Positions 17,730 to 26,792 are shown, counted from the stretch's first letter. The stretch is 64,000 nucleotides of DNA from Pandoraea iniqua (GCF_902459685.1 NZ_CABPSF010000004.1:310001-374000); one strand, 5' to 3'. Notes: generated from the sequence alone by a model not told the origin. Numbers and translations are program-made.

Positions 17730-18194
17730 TTACTTCGACTGAGCGACGGCGTCCTTGCCCGTGTAGCTCATCGAATCCAACGCGGCTTCGCCCACTTCCG
17801 GTTGCTCAAGTTCGAGCACCACGTGGCCGATCAGCAGGCCCATCGACACCGAGCTGCGCACGTACTTCGTCTCGCCCGAGTCGAGCGAGAAGCTGAGCGT
17901 CTTTTCCGTTTCGGTCGACGCCGATGCCTTGTACTGGCCTGCCGGACGATCGACGAAGAAGAAGCCGCCCGGCTTCGACGAGCCGACGATCTCGTCATTC
18001 AGACGAATTTCCGGTTGCACTGCCGCGCCGAACGGCGAGGACGAGCGATAGAAATAGACGCGGCCTTCGCCGGTCTTGATCGTCGGAATTGCCGAGGCCA
18101 TTTCGGCACGCTTCGGGCCGGACGCGCAACCGGCGAGGAAGAACGAGGCGGCCATGCCGGCGAGAAGCAGGCGCGAGACTTGTTTCAGGTTCAT
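17730..18194 (-). CDS. DUF2846 family lipoprotein
   Basis: A 154-aa lipoprotein: leader with lipobox LAGC (about residues 20-23), then a small beta-rich domain with GRVYFYRSSSPFGAAVQPEIRL, the DUF2846 hallmark, and FFVDRPAGQYKASASTETEKTL. Function is unknown; the fold resembles carboxypeptidase-regulatory/transthyretin-like domains. Its ATG overlaps the stop of the upstream lipoprotein gene by four bases, so the two are coupled. It converges on selU. Confidence 0.85.
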   Translation of the reverse strand: MNLKQVSRLLLAGMAASFFLAGCASGPKRAEMASAIPTIKTGEGRVYFYRSSSPFGAAVQPEIRLNDEIVGSSKPGGFFFVDRPAGQYKASASTETEKTLSFSLDSGETKYVRSSVSMGLLIGHVVLELEQPEVGEAALDSMSYTGKDAVAQSK

Positions 18195-18643
18195 TGTGAT
18201 TTTTCTTTCAAGTTAAGAGAAACAACGGTGGAAAGCGGCGAGTAAGTGGCTTCGCCGGGCAGGAAGAAGCCGACGAGCTTCTGATCCTTGACGACGATCC
18301 ACGCTTCGTGAACCTGACTGCCTTCGACCGTCAGAATGCGGCCGACCGGGCGATAGACGCTGCCTTGTGCAACGCTGCCGGCCTCTTTCCAGACCGAGCC
18401 TTCGGGCAGATTGCGCTCATAACCGGTGTCGAGCTTGAACGTGACCGGCGTTTGCAGAGCAAACAGGCGCGCGTTGTCGAGTGACATGCGGCTGAGCGTC
18501 GCGGGTGTTGTCGAGACACTTGCGCAGCCTCCCAGCGTGAGACCCATTGCCACAGAGAAGGCCGCGAGTGCGGCGCGCGCGCGTAGGCGTGACGAGGCAG
18601 CGCGCCGTACGCCGGCGCGCTTGCTTGACGAAATGTGTGCCAT
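18191..18643 (-). CDS. Hypothetical lipoprotein
   Basis: A 150-aa predicted lipoprotein: an Arg-rich N-region, a hydrophobic core ending in the lipobox LGGC (about residues 37-40), then about 110 residues with no family I know (SRMSLDNARLFALQTPVTFKLDTGYERNLPEG and similar). It is the upstream gene of a two-gene lipoprotein operon, overlapping the DUF2846 gene by four bases. A possible shorter start at an internal Met is not supported by a ribosome site. Confidence 0.75.
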   Translation of the reverse strand: MAHISSSKRAGVRRAASSRLRARAALAAFSVAMGLTLGGCASVSTTPATLSRMSLDNARLFALQTPVTFKLDTGYERNLPEGSVWKEAGSVAQGSVYRPVGRILTVEGSQVHEAWIVVKDQKLVGFFLPGEATYSPLSTVVSLNLKEKSQ

Positions 18644-18973
18644 TTTTAGATAAAGCCGTTATCTGATGTCGTTGTTATCGTTGTGCCCGGCATCGCGCCG
18701 GGAGACTGCAAGGACTACTTATGGCATGGGCTTCAGACGCACCTGCGGAACCGGTACTGGACTTCAATTTGACTTCTTTTCAGATAACGCATCGTCCCCG
18801 AATTGACTTGATGCGCGGGCTTGCAGGTGTAATGTCGAATCCCGGGCGTGATATTACTTCCGGATTCGATTCTCGTGAAGTGGGAGTGACAGGGGTGCTT
18901 CGGGTTGCGATGTATTTTCGAGACAGATGCGGCGGGCGAGCCCGGGACAACTCGGCTCGCCCCGATTGACGCG
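18644..18973. other. Intergenic region, no convincing gene
   Basis: About 330 bases upstream of the lipoprotein pair and downstream of the AraC gene. An 82-codon plus-strand frame (18721-18969) has no recognisable product and no good ribosome site. Base composition is less GC-rich around 18740-18890 than in neighbouring genes. Confidence 0.5.
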
Positions 18974-19807
18974 TTACTTCACCGGCAGGCAGATGCGCGT
19001 TTGCAACTCGGCCGGCGGCGTGGTGCGCGGGTCATTGAGGTACTGCTCGAACATGGGGAAATCGGCGGGTTCAAGACCGCTGCTCGGCAACCACTCTGAA
19101 AAGAGCCAGTTGTACGGCTTGCTCATTTCGTTGTAGGGCCCGGTGTAGGTCAGGATCGCACAACGTCCGGCGGGGATCTCGAAGCGTTCGAGATCGTTGC
19201 CGAGTTGCGCATCCGGGGCCACCGACATGCCAGCGAGCGAGCGCAACTGATCGACGGGGACTTGCTCTGGGTCGTCGAAATACACGCCGAAGCCGGTCGA
19301 TTCCGGCTGGGCCAGCCCAAGTGCGCCGGCAAGCATGAACGCGCGCACGAAGACCGGGCCGATTTCCTGATAGTCGCCTTGATGCTTGAGGACGGCGAGC
19401 GTCGTGGCGGGAACCGATTCGATGGTGATGGGATACATGGTGAGCTCCAGAGGATTGAAGGGTCCGGAGCGGGCGTCACGATAACGTCCCGGCGGCATGC
19501 CGAAGTACGCACCGAAGGCCCGGTTGAAAGCGGCGTCCGACGCATAGCCGGCACGCGACGCCACAACACGCATGGAATCCTCAGACCCTGCCAGTGCCAC
19601 CGCAGCACGGTGCATCCGGATGCGTTGCACGGTGCCGTTCACCGTCTCGCCCATCAAGGCGCGATAGATGCGGTGAAAGTGATACGGCGACAGGCATGCC
19701 AGATCCGCCAGTTGGTACAGATCGGGGGCGGTGTCGGGATGACTGGCCAGCCATTGCAGCACGGGCTCCATGCGCTGGGCATACCGAACGTGGGTCTCAG
19801 GTTTCAT
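18974..19807 (-). CDS. AraC-family regulator with GyrI-like effector domain
   Basis: A 277-aa protein with an N-terminal AraC double helix-turn-helix (residues about 10-110; LADLACLSPYHFHRIYRALMGE and VASRAGYASDAAFNRAFGAYFGMPPGRYR) and a C-terminal GyrI-like/SOUL-type small-molecule-binding domain (from TMYPITIESVPATTLAVLKHQGDY). This is the Rob/SoxS-with-GyrI architecture, often linked to drug or hydrophobic ligand sensing. It is divergent from the SDR gene, about 300 bases away. Target unknown. Confidence 0.9.
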   Translation of the reverse strand: MKPETHVRYAQRMEPVLQWLASHPDTAPDLYQLADLACLSPYHFHRIYRALMGETVNGTVQRIRMHRAAVALAGSEDSMRVVASRAGYASDAAFNRAFGAYFGMPPGRYRDARSGPFNPLELTMYPITIESVPATTLAVLKHQGDYQEIGPVFVRAFMLAGALGLAQPESTGFGVYFDDPEQVPVDQLRSLAGMSVAPDAQLGNDLERFEIPAGRCAILTYTGPYNEMSKPYNWLFSEWLPSSGLEPADFPMFEQYLNDPRTTPPAELQTRICLPVK

Positions 19808-20000
19808 GTGCGCTCCTTGGTCTGCAATGTAGCCAGAGGCCGTTTGCCGATTTTGCGATTTTCACGGTTTTGCACCGTTGTCTCGATGGTTTGCGAAGGT
19901 TTGTTGCGATGCAGCCGTAGTATCGCGCCTCCATGGCCGTAATAGGCGAGTGTGAATTCATGGTGTCGCGCGAGTTGCGATCCACCACCGAAATCTGATG

Positions 20001-20028
20001 TTGACAACTAACACTGTTAGATTAGACT
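20001..20028 (+). promoter_or_regulatory. Putative promoter of the SDR gene
   Basis: TTGACA at 20001-20006 and TAGACT at 20023-20028, 16-base spacing. Two TetR-type palindromes lie in the spacer and over the -10, so bound repressor would block RNA polymerase. No other pair as good is seen before the gene. Confidence 0.6.
20008..20020. promoter_or_regulatory. TetR operator copy 1 (CTAAC-N3-GTTAG)
   Basis: CTAACACTGTTAG between the -35 and -10 of the SDR promoter. The same palindrome recurs at 20027 and at 21024. Confidence 0.75.
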
Positions 20029-20041
20029 AACGGTGTTAGTC
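20025..20041. promoter_or_regulatory. TetR operator copy 2 (GACTAAC-N3-GTTAGTC)
   Basis: A perfect palindrome with 7-base arms over the -10/start region of the SDR promoter, centred 19 bases from copy 1. Confidence 0.78.
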
Positions 20042-20114
20042 TTGCTGGCGCCTTGATGCTGTTTGACGGGCCGGCATGTTTGCTTGTCAATTGCATCCAT
20101 TGAGGACGAATGCC

Positions 20115-20939
20115 ATGTCAGAGAAGGTCTGGTTTATCACCGGTGCATCGCGAGGATTCGGGCGTGTCTGGGCCGAGGCGGCACTACGGCGCGGCGACAA
20201 AGTGGTGGCGACGGCCCGGTCGCTCGCCGATATCGAGGATCTGGGCATTTACGGCGATGCGGTGCTACTTCTGCCGTTGGACGTGACCAATGGCGACGCC
20301 GTGTACGGCGCAGTTCACCGGGCACATGCGCATTTCGGACGGCTCGACGTGGTCCTCAACAACGCGGGCTATGGGCTCTTCGGCATGCTGGAAGAGACGA
20401 GCGAAGCACAAGCCCGCGCACAGATGGAAACCAACTTCTTCGGCGCGCTATGGGTGATGCAGGCGGCGCTGCCGATCTTGCGGGCGCAGGGATACGGCCA
20501 CATTCTGGCCGTATCGAGTTTTGCGGGCGTCGTGACGTTTCCCAGCGCTTCGGTGTATGTCGCATCGAAGTGGGCGCTCGACGGCATGTGCGATGCGCTG
20601 TCGAAAGAAGTGGCCGGCTTCGGCATCAAGGTCACGCTCATCGAGCCGGGAGGCTATGACACGGACTGGCGCGGCAGTTCGGCGCAACACGTGACGAAGC
20701 TCGACGCCTATGCGGAATTGCGTGGTCAGCTTGCGGCGGCGATGGGCAACCGCAAGCTCGGTGACCCGGCGGCAACCGCGAACGCGATCCTTGCCGTGGT
20801 CGATGCCGATGAACCCCCGTTGCGGCTTTTGCTTGGCGCGGGCACCGTCGATATCGCAACACGGACGTATCAAGAGCGAATCGGCGTCTGGCAACAGTGG
20901 GCCGACGTCTCGGCCGCCGCACACGGTGGCGCTGGCTGA
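20115..20939 (+). CDS. Short-chain dehydrogenase/reductase
   Basis: A 274-aa classical-type SDR (NAD(P)-dependent oxidoreductase, cytosolic). Visible: cofactor motif TGASRGFG (residues about 8-15), NNAGYG, the catalytic Ser in LAVSSFAG and the YxxxK motif YVASK. The body (EPGGYDTDWRGSSAQH) matches the SDR subgroup often annotated as oxidoreductase beside TetR repressors. The ATG at 20115 aligns with the family start. It lies behind a promoter with two palindromic operators and is followed by the tetR gene, whose own promoter has the third, so it is the likely target of that repressor. Substrate unknown. Confidence 0.9.
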   Translation: MSEKVWFITGASRGFGRVWAEAALRRGDKVVATARSLADIEDLGIYGDAVLLLPLDVTNGDAVYGAVHRAHAHFGRLDVVLNNAGYGLFGMLEETSEAQARAQMETNFFGALWVMQAALPILRAQGYGHILAVSSFAGVVTFPSASVYVASKWALDGMCDALSKEVAGFGIKVTLIEPGGYDTDWRGSSAQHVTKLDAYAELRGQLAAAMGNRKLGDPAATANAILAVVDADEPPLRLLLGAGTVDIATRTYQERIGVWQQWADVSAAAHGGAG

Positions 20940-21023
20940 CCCACGTAGATCGATCCACGCCGAGCGATCGCCTGCCATTGCCCGCCGTCGTCGATACCCC
21001 CGCACTGCCTGCGCGATGATAAG

Positions 21024-21036
21024 CTAACGCCGTTAG
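21024..21036. promoter_or_regulatory. TetR operator copy 3 (CTAAC-N3-GTTAG)
   Basis: CTAACGCCGTTAG, 17 bases before the tetR ATG. It matches the two copies before the SDR gene and suggests self-repression. Confidence 0.75.
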
Positions 21037-21053
21037 TTTTGACGGGAAACACC

Positions 21054-21731
21054 ATGGCGATTCAACGGGACGACGTCGTACAGACGGCGCTGGCTTTACT
21101 CGACGGCGGGGGAATGGAGGGCGTGACGTTGCGCAAGGTGGCGCAGGCGCTCGACATTCAGGCGCCGTCGCTCTACTGGCACTTCGCCAACAAGCAGGCA
21201 TTGCTCGATGCAATGGCTGATGCGATGTTGCAGGATGTCGCGCGTGATGTGTCGCCGGATGCAGACTGGCGAGCGGTGTTGGATGCCGTTTCACTCGAGA
21301 TTCGACACGCCTTCAACGCCTATCGGGATGGTGCCCGGGTGTTCGCCGGGACGTATGAGACGACGGAAAACGTGTTGCGCACAGGCGAGGCGATGATCGC
21401 CGCCTTTGTGCGCGCCGGGGCCGACATCGAGTTGGCGACCACAACGGCGTTCAGCGTGGTCTATTACGTCGTGGGTTTCGTGATCGAAGAGCAGGCGTTC
21501 AATGCGGAAGCCTCAAGCGAGAAGGCTGCGGAAAGCGTGGCGCGCAAGACGGCTTTCCTGAATGCCGCCAAGCAGACATATCCACTCAGTTGGCAGGCCC
21601 GTCAGCATCTGTTCGCGCCCGACTTCGACAAACGATTCTCGGTGGGCATCGACCTGTTGCTCAGCGGGTTTGCGCAGCAACTGGCCGACGGCAACAAGAA
21701 AAAGGCCCCGCGTCGTTCACACGCTGGCTGA
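21054..21731 (+). CDS. TetR-family repressor with TetR_C-type domain
   Basis: A 225-aa regulator: N-terminal helix-turn-helix (residues about 5-50; VTLRKVAQALDIQAPSLYWHFANKQALLDAMADAM) and a C-terminal tetracycline-repressor-like ligand domain (about 80-210). The SLYWHFANK stretch is typical of the TetR branch proper. The gene is 114 bases downstream of the SDR gene. Three copies of CTAAC-N3-GTTAG flank both starts, so it very likely represses both. The inducer is unknown. The 3' end overlaps the convergent lysE-type gene by 15 bases. Confidence 0.9.
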   Translation: MAIQRDDVVQTALALLDGGGMEGVTLRKVAQALDIQAPSLYWHFANKQALLDAMADAMLQDVARDVSPDADWRAVLDAVSLEIRHAFNAYRDGARVFAGTYETTENVLRTGEAMIAAFVRAGADIELATTTAFSVVYYVVGFVIEEQAFNAEASSEKAAESVARKTAFLNAAKQTYPLSWQARQHLFAPDFDKRFSVGIDLLLSGFAQQLADGNKKKAPRRSHAG

Positions 21732-22358
21732 GAACGTGTCGATCAACATGCGTGCGGCCAGCGCCGTGAGCACCGCGCCCATGAACCACCGTTGCAGGGT
21801 CAGCAGGGCCGGGCGCTGCGCGAGAAATTTCGCCGTACTTCCCGCGCCGATCGCGACCGCGCCGTTGACCAGCACAAACGCCAGAATGACGACCGAGCCC
21901 ATGGTGATGGAAGTCTTCAGCAGGTTGCCGCCCTGATCACGCACGAACTGCGGCACCAGCGTCAGAAAGATCATCGCGAGTTTCGGGTTCAGCAGACTCG
22001 TCGTCGCGCCCATCACGAAGAGCCGGCGCGGCGGCTCATACGAGAGCTCACGCGCTTCGAACGGCGAGCGCCCGCCCGGCTTGACGGCCTGCCATGCGAG
22101 ATAGAGCAGGTAGGCCGCGCCCGCCACGCTTAGCGCACTCATCCCGTACGGCACGTGCATGAACAGCGCCGTAATGCCGAACGCCGCACTCAACATGTAA
22201 AAGAGGTAGCCGATGATCACGCCCGCCAGCGAGACCAGTCCGGCCGCCCGGCCCTGCGCGATCGAGCGCGACATCACATAGATCATATTCGGGCCCGGCG
22301 TAATCGCCAGCAGGCCACAGATGGTGAGAAACGCGTAAAACGAGGCGGCATCACGCAT
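21717..22358 (-). CDS. LysE/RhtB-family exporter
   Basis: A 213-aa inner-membrane protein with about six helices, of the LysE/RhtB family that exports amino acids or related metabolites. Family marks are LLAITPGPNMIYVMSRSIAQG (residues 16-36), YLLYLAWQAVK and FVMGATTSLLNPKLAMIFL. It is divergent from a LysR gene, which likely controls it through the palindrome between them. The export substrate is not predictable. Confidence 0.9.
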   Translation of the reverse strand: MRDAASFYAFLTICGLLAITPGPNMIYVMSRSIAQGRAAGLVSLAGVIIGYLFYMLSAAFGITALFMHVPYGMSALSVAGAAYLLYLAWQAVKPGGRSPFEARELSYEPPRRLFVMGATTSLLNPKLAMIFLTLVPQFVRDQGGNLLKTSITMGSVVILAFVLVNGAVAIGAGSTAKFLAQRPALLTLQRWFMGAVLTALAARMLIDTFSASV

Positions 22359-22429
22359 GGTCTTGCTCGATAAGAGGGGCAGTGGTCGCGCTCAGTATCG
22401 GAGCGTGCCTGACCTCGGTAAAGCAATAT

Positions 22430-22452
22430 AATCTGAGCCAATTCATCAGATT
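22430..22452. promoter_or_regulatory. LysR-type operator AATCTGA-N9-TCAGATT
   Basis: A perfect inverted repeat with 7-base arms between the divergent lysE-type and lysR genes. It contains a T-N11-A core as expected for LysR binding and ends 11 bases before the lysR ATG. Confidence 0.65.
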
Positions 22453-22463
22453 TTCTGAGTAAT

Positions 22464-23312
22464 ATGAAAAAGCTCGATCTCGATGTGCTGGAAATGGTGG
22501 TGGCCGTTGCGGAGACCGGTTCGTTCGTGCGCGGCGCCGAGGCAGTGCATCGCTCGCCGTCGGCGCTCAGCATGCAGATCAAGGCGCTGGAAGACGATCT
22601 GGGCAAGCCGTTGTTCATCCGGAACACCAGGCGATTGGCCGTGACGGCCGAAGGGCAGACGCTGGTGGATTACGGGCGGCGAATGCTCGAGATGCGCAGC
22701 GAGGCATGGGCGTCGATCGTGCGGCCCGAGATCAAGGGCCGCGTGACCATCGGCGTGCCCGACGACTATGCGTCGTCGCTGCTGCCGCAAGTGCTCCGGA
22801 AGTTTGCCGTGGCGCACCCACGTGTCGAGATTCGCGTGATCGGGCTGGCCAGCAATGCGCTGGTTCCCTTGCTCAAAGACAACACGCTGGACTTGGCCTG
22901 CCTGACCAAAGTGAAGGGGCTGCCGGGAGAATTTATCCGGTTCGAGCCGTCCGTTTGGGTGGGCCCACCAACGCGGCCCGTGTGGAAAGAGCGCCCGCTG
23001 CCAGTGGCGTTATTCGCCCCCGGCAGCACGGCGCGCGCGACTGCCATCGCGGCACTTCAGCGTGCGGGTATCAAGTACCGCATGTCTTACGAGAGCCCCA
23101 GCCTGCTTGGGCTCATCAGCATGGTCGAGGCGGGGCTGGCGGTCGCACCGCTCGCACGTTGCAGCGTGCCCGCGCATCTCGTGCAGTTGTCGCAGAGCGA
23201 CGGCTTGCCCCCGCTGGACGATCTCGAAGTGGTACTGGCGCGCAGCGCAACGTCCAACCGCCCGCCGTGCGACTTTCTGGCGGAGCAGATTCTCACCGAA
23301 CTGCGCACCTGA
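22464..23312 (+). CDS. LysR-family regulator
   Basis: A 282-aa regulator with an N-terminal winged helix-turn-helix (residues 5-64; GSFVRGAEAVHRSPSALSMQI) and a C-terminal substrate-binding domain. It is divergent from the LysE-type exporter, and the shared 105-base region holds a perfect LysR-type palindrome. The likely role is control of that exporter and of itself, the usual ArgP/LysG arrangement; this is inferred from layout. Confidence 0.9.
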   Translation: MKKLDLDVLEMVVAVAETGSFVRGAEAVHRSPSALSMQIKALEDDLGKPLFIRNTRRLAVTAEGQTLVDYGRRMLEMRSEAWASIVRPEIKGRVTIGVPDDYASSLLPQVLRKFAVAHPRVEIRVIGLASNALVPLLKDNTLDLACLTKVKGLPGEFIRFEPSVWVGPPTRPVWKERPLPVALFAPGSTARATAIAALQRAGIKYRMSYESPSLLGLISMVEAGLAVAPLARCSVPAHLVQLSQSDGLPPLDDLEVVLARSATSNRPPCDFLAEQILTELRT

Positions 23313-23323
23313 GCGTTACTGCA

Positions 23324-23965
23324 TCAGCCGATCCACGCGGAATTGCGAATCACGCTACAGAAATTACCGCGATGGAAATGCGGATCTTTGTCGGCCAGCA
23401 CATCGGCCTTGACGTTGCCGAACGTCGTGTCCGGCTTGTGCTTGATGCCGTCGTAGAACGCCTGAATGATGTCTTCCTTGAAGTGCGCCGTGCGCGGGTG
23501 GGCACGTACGACGGCCTCCCGTTCGATCTCGCTGTACTCGGGATAGGTCAGGCCCAGCACATCCATTTCGACGCCCGCCGTGACGAGCGCGATCAACGGG
23601 TGCATATGCTGCGGAATACCGGGCGTCGTGTGCAGCGCGATCGCCGTCCACACTACGTCGATGTCCTGTTGTGCGATGCCTTTGCTCTTCAGAAAATCAC
23701 TCGCCGCATTCGCGCCGTCGACTTCGAATCGTTCGCAGGCGCTGCTGTGTTGATGGGTGAGCCCCATGTCATGAAACATGCAGCCGCAATAGAGCAGCTC
23801 GGGGTCGAACTTGAGCCCGCGATGCTGGCCGGCGAGGGCGGCGAAATAGAAGACGCGGCTTGAGTGATGGAACAGCAGGGGCGACGCGGTGTCGCGCACG
23901 ATCTCCGTGATTTCACGCGCGAACTGACTATCGGGCACAGCGATACCGGCAACATTGGCAGACAT
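23324..23965 (-). CDS. HD-domain hydrolase
   Basis: A 213-aa metal-dependent phosphohydrolase-like protein. The H...HD...D residues are visible as FHHSSRVFYFA, CMFHDMGLTH and, further on, IALHTTPGI. This layout matches the cyanamide hydratase/HD family of about 200-240 aa. GGAGG precedes the ATG at 23965. Real substrates in this group are mostly unknown; some hydrate cyanamide or isonitriles. The gene converges on lysR with an 11-base gap. Confidence 0.82.
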   Translation of the reverse strand: MSANVAGIAVPDSQFAREITEIVRDTASPLLFHHSSRVFYFAALAGQHRGLKFDPELLYCGCMFHDMGLTHQHSSACERFEVDGANAASDFLKSKGIAQQDIDVVWTAIALHTTPGIPQHMHPLIALVTAGVEMDVLGLTYPEYSEIEREAVVRAHPRTAHFKEDIIQAFYDGIKHKPDTTFGNVKADVLADKDPHFHRGNFCSVIRNSAWIG

Positions 23966-24205
23966 GAGGAACCTCCAGAAGGGGACAGCCCGGACAATTC
24001 GGACTGTGCGGACAGTTCCAATTCTGCGCACCGCCGCCCCGGATCGCTACCGGCTTGCGGGGCCCATTTCCGCCAGATACGTGTTCATGTCGGCCAGCCA
24101 TCAACGGAGACTATCGGCGAAATAGAGGCTAAAAATGCCGGTGATTAGATGCCACGACCACGGTGTCGACCCATGCGTAGGGGTTGAGCAGCGAGACGAC
24201 CGTGT

Positions 24206-25111
24206 TTAATCGAGATCGACTCGTGGAAGATTCGCTACGAGCGCATCGATGGCACACCGCGTTTTCAGCGGCATATAAGGCGTTTTCGGCCATACCGCAT
24301 GGATCGCCAGCGGTCGCACGCCACAACGCTCCCTTAGCGCGACAAGCTCGCCGGTGGCGACATATCGTGCCATCAGCCAGCACGGCAACTGCACGAGTCC
24401 GAGACCGGCAACGCCCGCGCCGGCAATCGCCTGCACGTCGTCAAGGCTCACTTGCGGCTTGACCTGCAACTCGTGCTCCACGCCCTGCGCATCGTGCATG
24501 CGCCATGTGCTCACCACGCCGCCGCGCGAATACATGATGCCCGCATGCCCGGTGAAGTCGTCGATCTCAACGGGGCTGCCATGTTTCGCCAAATAGGCCG
24601 GCGAGCCGCCGATGCTCACGTCCTGAATGCCCAGACGCCTCGCCGCGAGACTCGTGCTGTCGCGCAACTCGCCGATGCGCACCGCGAGATCGATGTTCTC
24701 TTCAACGAGATCCACGGCCCGGTCGGTGAACGAGATGTCGATCTGAAGTTCGGGGTGTTGGCGCGCGAGTTCGAACAACACTGGGGCGACGCAGTGGTGC
24801 CCGAACGCAATCGGTGCGCTCACCCGCAACTGACCCCGTGGCGCGCTGTGTCCACTTTCCAACTCGGCCTCACCTGCCTCTAGCTCGGCAAGCGCTCGCA
24901 CGCATCGATCGTAATAAGCCTGCCCGGCTTCGGTGAGCGTCTGACTGCGCGTGGTGCGATGGAGCAGACGTGCCCCCAACCGGTCTTCGAGCCGCGTAAT
25001 GACTTTGCCGACGGCCGAGCGCGTCAGGTTCAGGCGCTCGGCCGCCAGCGTGAAACTGCCGGCTTCGATCACCTGCACAAAGACGGCCACACCGTCCAGA
25101 TTGATTGACAT
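24206..25111 (-). CDS. LysR-family regulator (PecT/DmlR-like)
   Basis: A 301-aa regulator: helix-turn-helix at residues about 5-63 (GSFTLAAERLNLTRSAVGKVI) and a substrate-binding domain with the RGQLRVSAPIAFG start typical of the large DmlR/AaeR-like group. It is divergent from a DHA2 transporter gene and shares with it a 101-base region containing a palindrome, so it likely controls that transporter. Confidence 0.9.
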   Translation of the reverse strand: MSINLDGVAVFVQVIEAGSFTLAAERLNLTRSAVGKVITRLEDRLGARLLHRTTRSQTLTEAGQAYYDRCVRALAELEAGEAELESGHSAPRGQLRVSAPIAFGHHCVAPVLFELARQHPELQIDISFTDRAVDLVEENIDLAVRIGELRDSTSLAARRLGIQDVSIGGSPAYLAKHGSPVEIDDFTGHAGIMYSRGGVVSTWRMHDAQGVEHELQVKPQVSLDDVQAIAGAGVAGLGLVQLPCWLMARYVATGELVALRERCGVRPLAIHAVWPKTPYMPLKTRCAIDALVANLPRVDLD

Positions 25112-25157
25112 ATTCGGTCCCTGTGGTCGCGGTTTATGGGAAAAACTGTCGTCAATG

Positions 25158-25172
25158 GGGAATCTAATTCCC
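25158..25172. promoter_or_regulatory. Palindrome GGGAAT-N3-ATTCCC between lysR and MFS
   Basis: A perfect 15-base palindrome near the middle of the divergent promoter region; candidate LysR operator. Confidence 0.55.
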
Positions 25173-25212
25173 GATATAGTACATCGGCCAAATACTTTTC
25201 TCCGCGATACCT

Positions 25213-26784
25213 ATGACGCTTTCCCGAGACCCTAAAAACGCGCTGGCACTAGCGGCGATCTGCCTGACATCGTTGATGTTCGGCCTTGAAATTTCCAGCG
25301 TGCCGACCATTCTCCCGACCCTTGAGCGCGTGCTGCACGCCGACTTCAAGGCCCTGCAATGGATCATGAATGCCTACACGCTGGCGTGCACGACGGTGCT
25401 GATGGCCACAGGCACGCTGGCTGACCGGTTCGGACGCCGACGCGTCTACGTCGCCAGCATCGTGATATTTGCGGTGACGTCGCTCATCTGCGGGCTGGCG
25501 CAAAGCGCGGCGGTGCTGATCGTCAGCCGGTTTTTGCAAGGCGTGGGCGGCGGCGCGATGCTGATCTGCATGGTGGCGGTGCTGTCGCATCAATTCCGCG
25601 AAGGACGCGAGCGCAGCCGGGCGTTTGGCGCTTGGGGCATCGTGTTCGGCAGCGGTTTGGGCTTCGGGCCGATCGTCGGCGGATTGATCGTTGCCGTGTC
25701 CAACTGGCAGTGGGTCTTCCTGATTCACGTGGTGATTGCGATGGTGGCCCTCAGCCTCGTTTTTGCGGGCGTGAAGGAGTCTCGCGACCCGCACGCCGAG
25801 CATTTGGACCTGCCGGGCATCGTCACACTATCGCTGTCGACGTTCGGTCTCGTCTACTACATCACGCAGGGGCCTGACCTCGGCTTCGACAGCCCCATCG
25901 GGTTGAGCATCATCGGCGCATCGGCCCTGAGCTTCCTCGCGTATCTCGTCGTCGAGAAGCGCAGTCCCCGGCCGATGTTCGACTTTTCGGTGTTCCGTAT
26001 CCGCGCGTTTTCCGGGGCGATGTTCGGCTCGATGGGGATGAACTTCAGCTACTGGCCGTTCATCGTGTATCTGCCGATCTACTTTCAGGGCGCGCTCGGC
26101 TATAGCAGCGTGAACGCCGGGTTGGCGCTGCTCGCCTATACCGTGCCGACACTCATCGTGCCGCCGTTCGCCGAACGTCTTGCGCTTCGGATTGGCGCAC
26201 ACAAGGTGATTCCGCTGGGCATGTTCACGATCGGCCTCGGCTTTCTGCTGATGCGTTTCGGCATTGATATGGCGCATGCCAGTTGGCTGACCGTGTTGCC
26301 GGGATGTGTGTTGTGCGGCGCGGGGCTGGGGATGACCAACACGCCGGTGACCAACACGGCGACCGGGGCGGTGTCGTCGAACCGCGCGGGGATGGCGTCG
26401 GGCATCGACATGAGCGCACGGCTGATTAGTCTGGCGATCAACATTGCGGTGATGGGGTTCGTGCTGCTCGAAGGCGTCAGCGCCTATCTCGCTCGCGCGC
26501 TGCCGGCGTCTTCAGATGCACTGTCGCTGCGCTGGCTCGCGGAGAAGGTGGCGGCGGGCAGTCTCGATCAGTTGACGCAGGGCAATGCGGCATTGTCGGC
26601 GGCCGACCCCAACGGTGTCATCGTTCATGGCGCGTTGGTGCATGGCTTCGGTCTGGTGATGTTGTACGGTGTGATCGGCGCGTGGGTACTGGCAGCGCTG
26701 AGCTTTATGGCGTTCGGGGCAGGCCCGCGAGCGCAGCGTCAAGAAGCGGCCTTCGACGACGGCGTGCGCCCGCCGAGCCTGTAA
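25213..26784 (+). CDS. MFS transporter, DHA2 (EmrB/QacA) type
   Basis: A 523-aa inner-membrane drug:proton antiporter-like protein with about 14 helices. Motif A lies in TLADRFGRRRVYVASI and motif C in GSGLGFGPIVGGLIV. DHA2 proteins export antiseptics, dyes or antibiotics. No membrane fusion protein (EmrA) is adjacent, so it may act alone. It is divergent from a LysR gene, its probable regulator. A strong terminator follows. Confidence 0.92.
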   Translation: MTLSRDPKNALALAAICLTSLMFGLEISSVPTILPTLERVLHADFKALQWIMNAYTLACTTVLMATGTLADRFGRRRVYVASIVIFAVTSLICGLAQSAAVLIVSRFLQGVGGGAMLICMVAVLSHQFREGRERSRAFGAWGIVFGSGLGFGPIVGGLIVAVSNWQWVFLIHVVIAMVALSLVFAGVKESRDPHAEHLDLPGIVTLSLSTFGLVYYITQGPDLGFDSPIGLSIIGASALSFLAYLVVEKRSPRPMFDFSVFRIRAFSGAMFGSMGMNFSYWPFIVYLPIYFQGALGYSSVNAGLALLAYTVPTLIVPPFAERLALRIGAHKVIPLGMFTIGLGFLLMRFGIDMAHASWLTVLPGCVLCGAGLGMTNTPVTNTATGAVSSNRAGMASGIDMSARLISLAINIAVMGFVLLEGVSAYLARALPASSDALSLRWLAEKVAAGSLDQLTQGNAALSAADPNGVIVHGALVHGFGLVMLYGVIGAWVLAALSFMAFGAGPRAQRQEAAFDDGVRPPSL

Positions 26785-26792
26785 GAAAGACA

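Noticed and set aside
18721-18969. 82-codon plus-strand frame in an intergenic region
   Set aside because: No recognisable protein, weak start context and no partner gene; listed only as intergenic.
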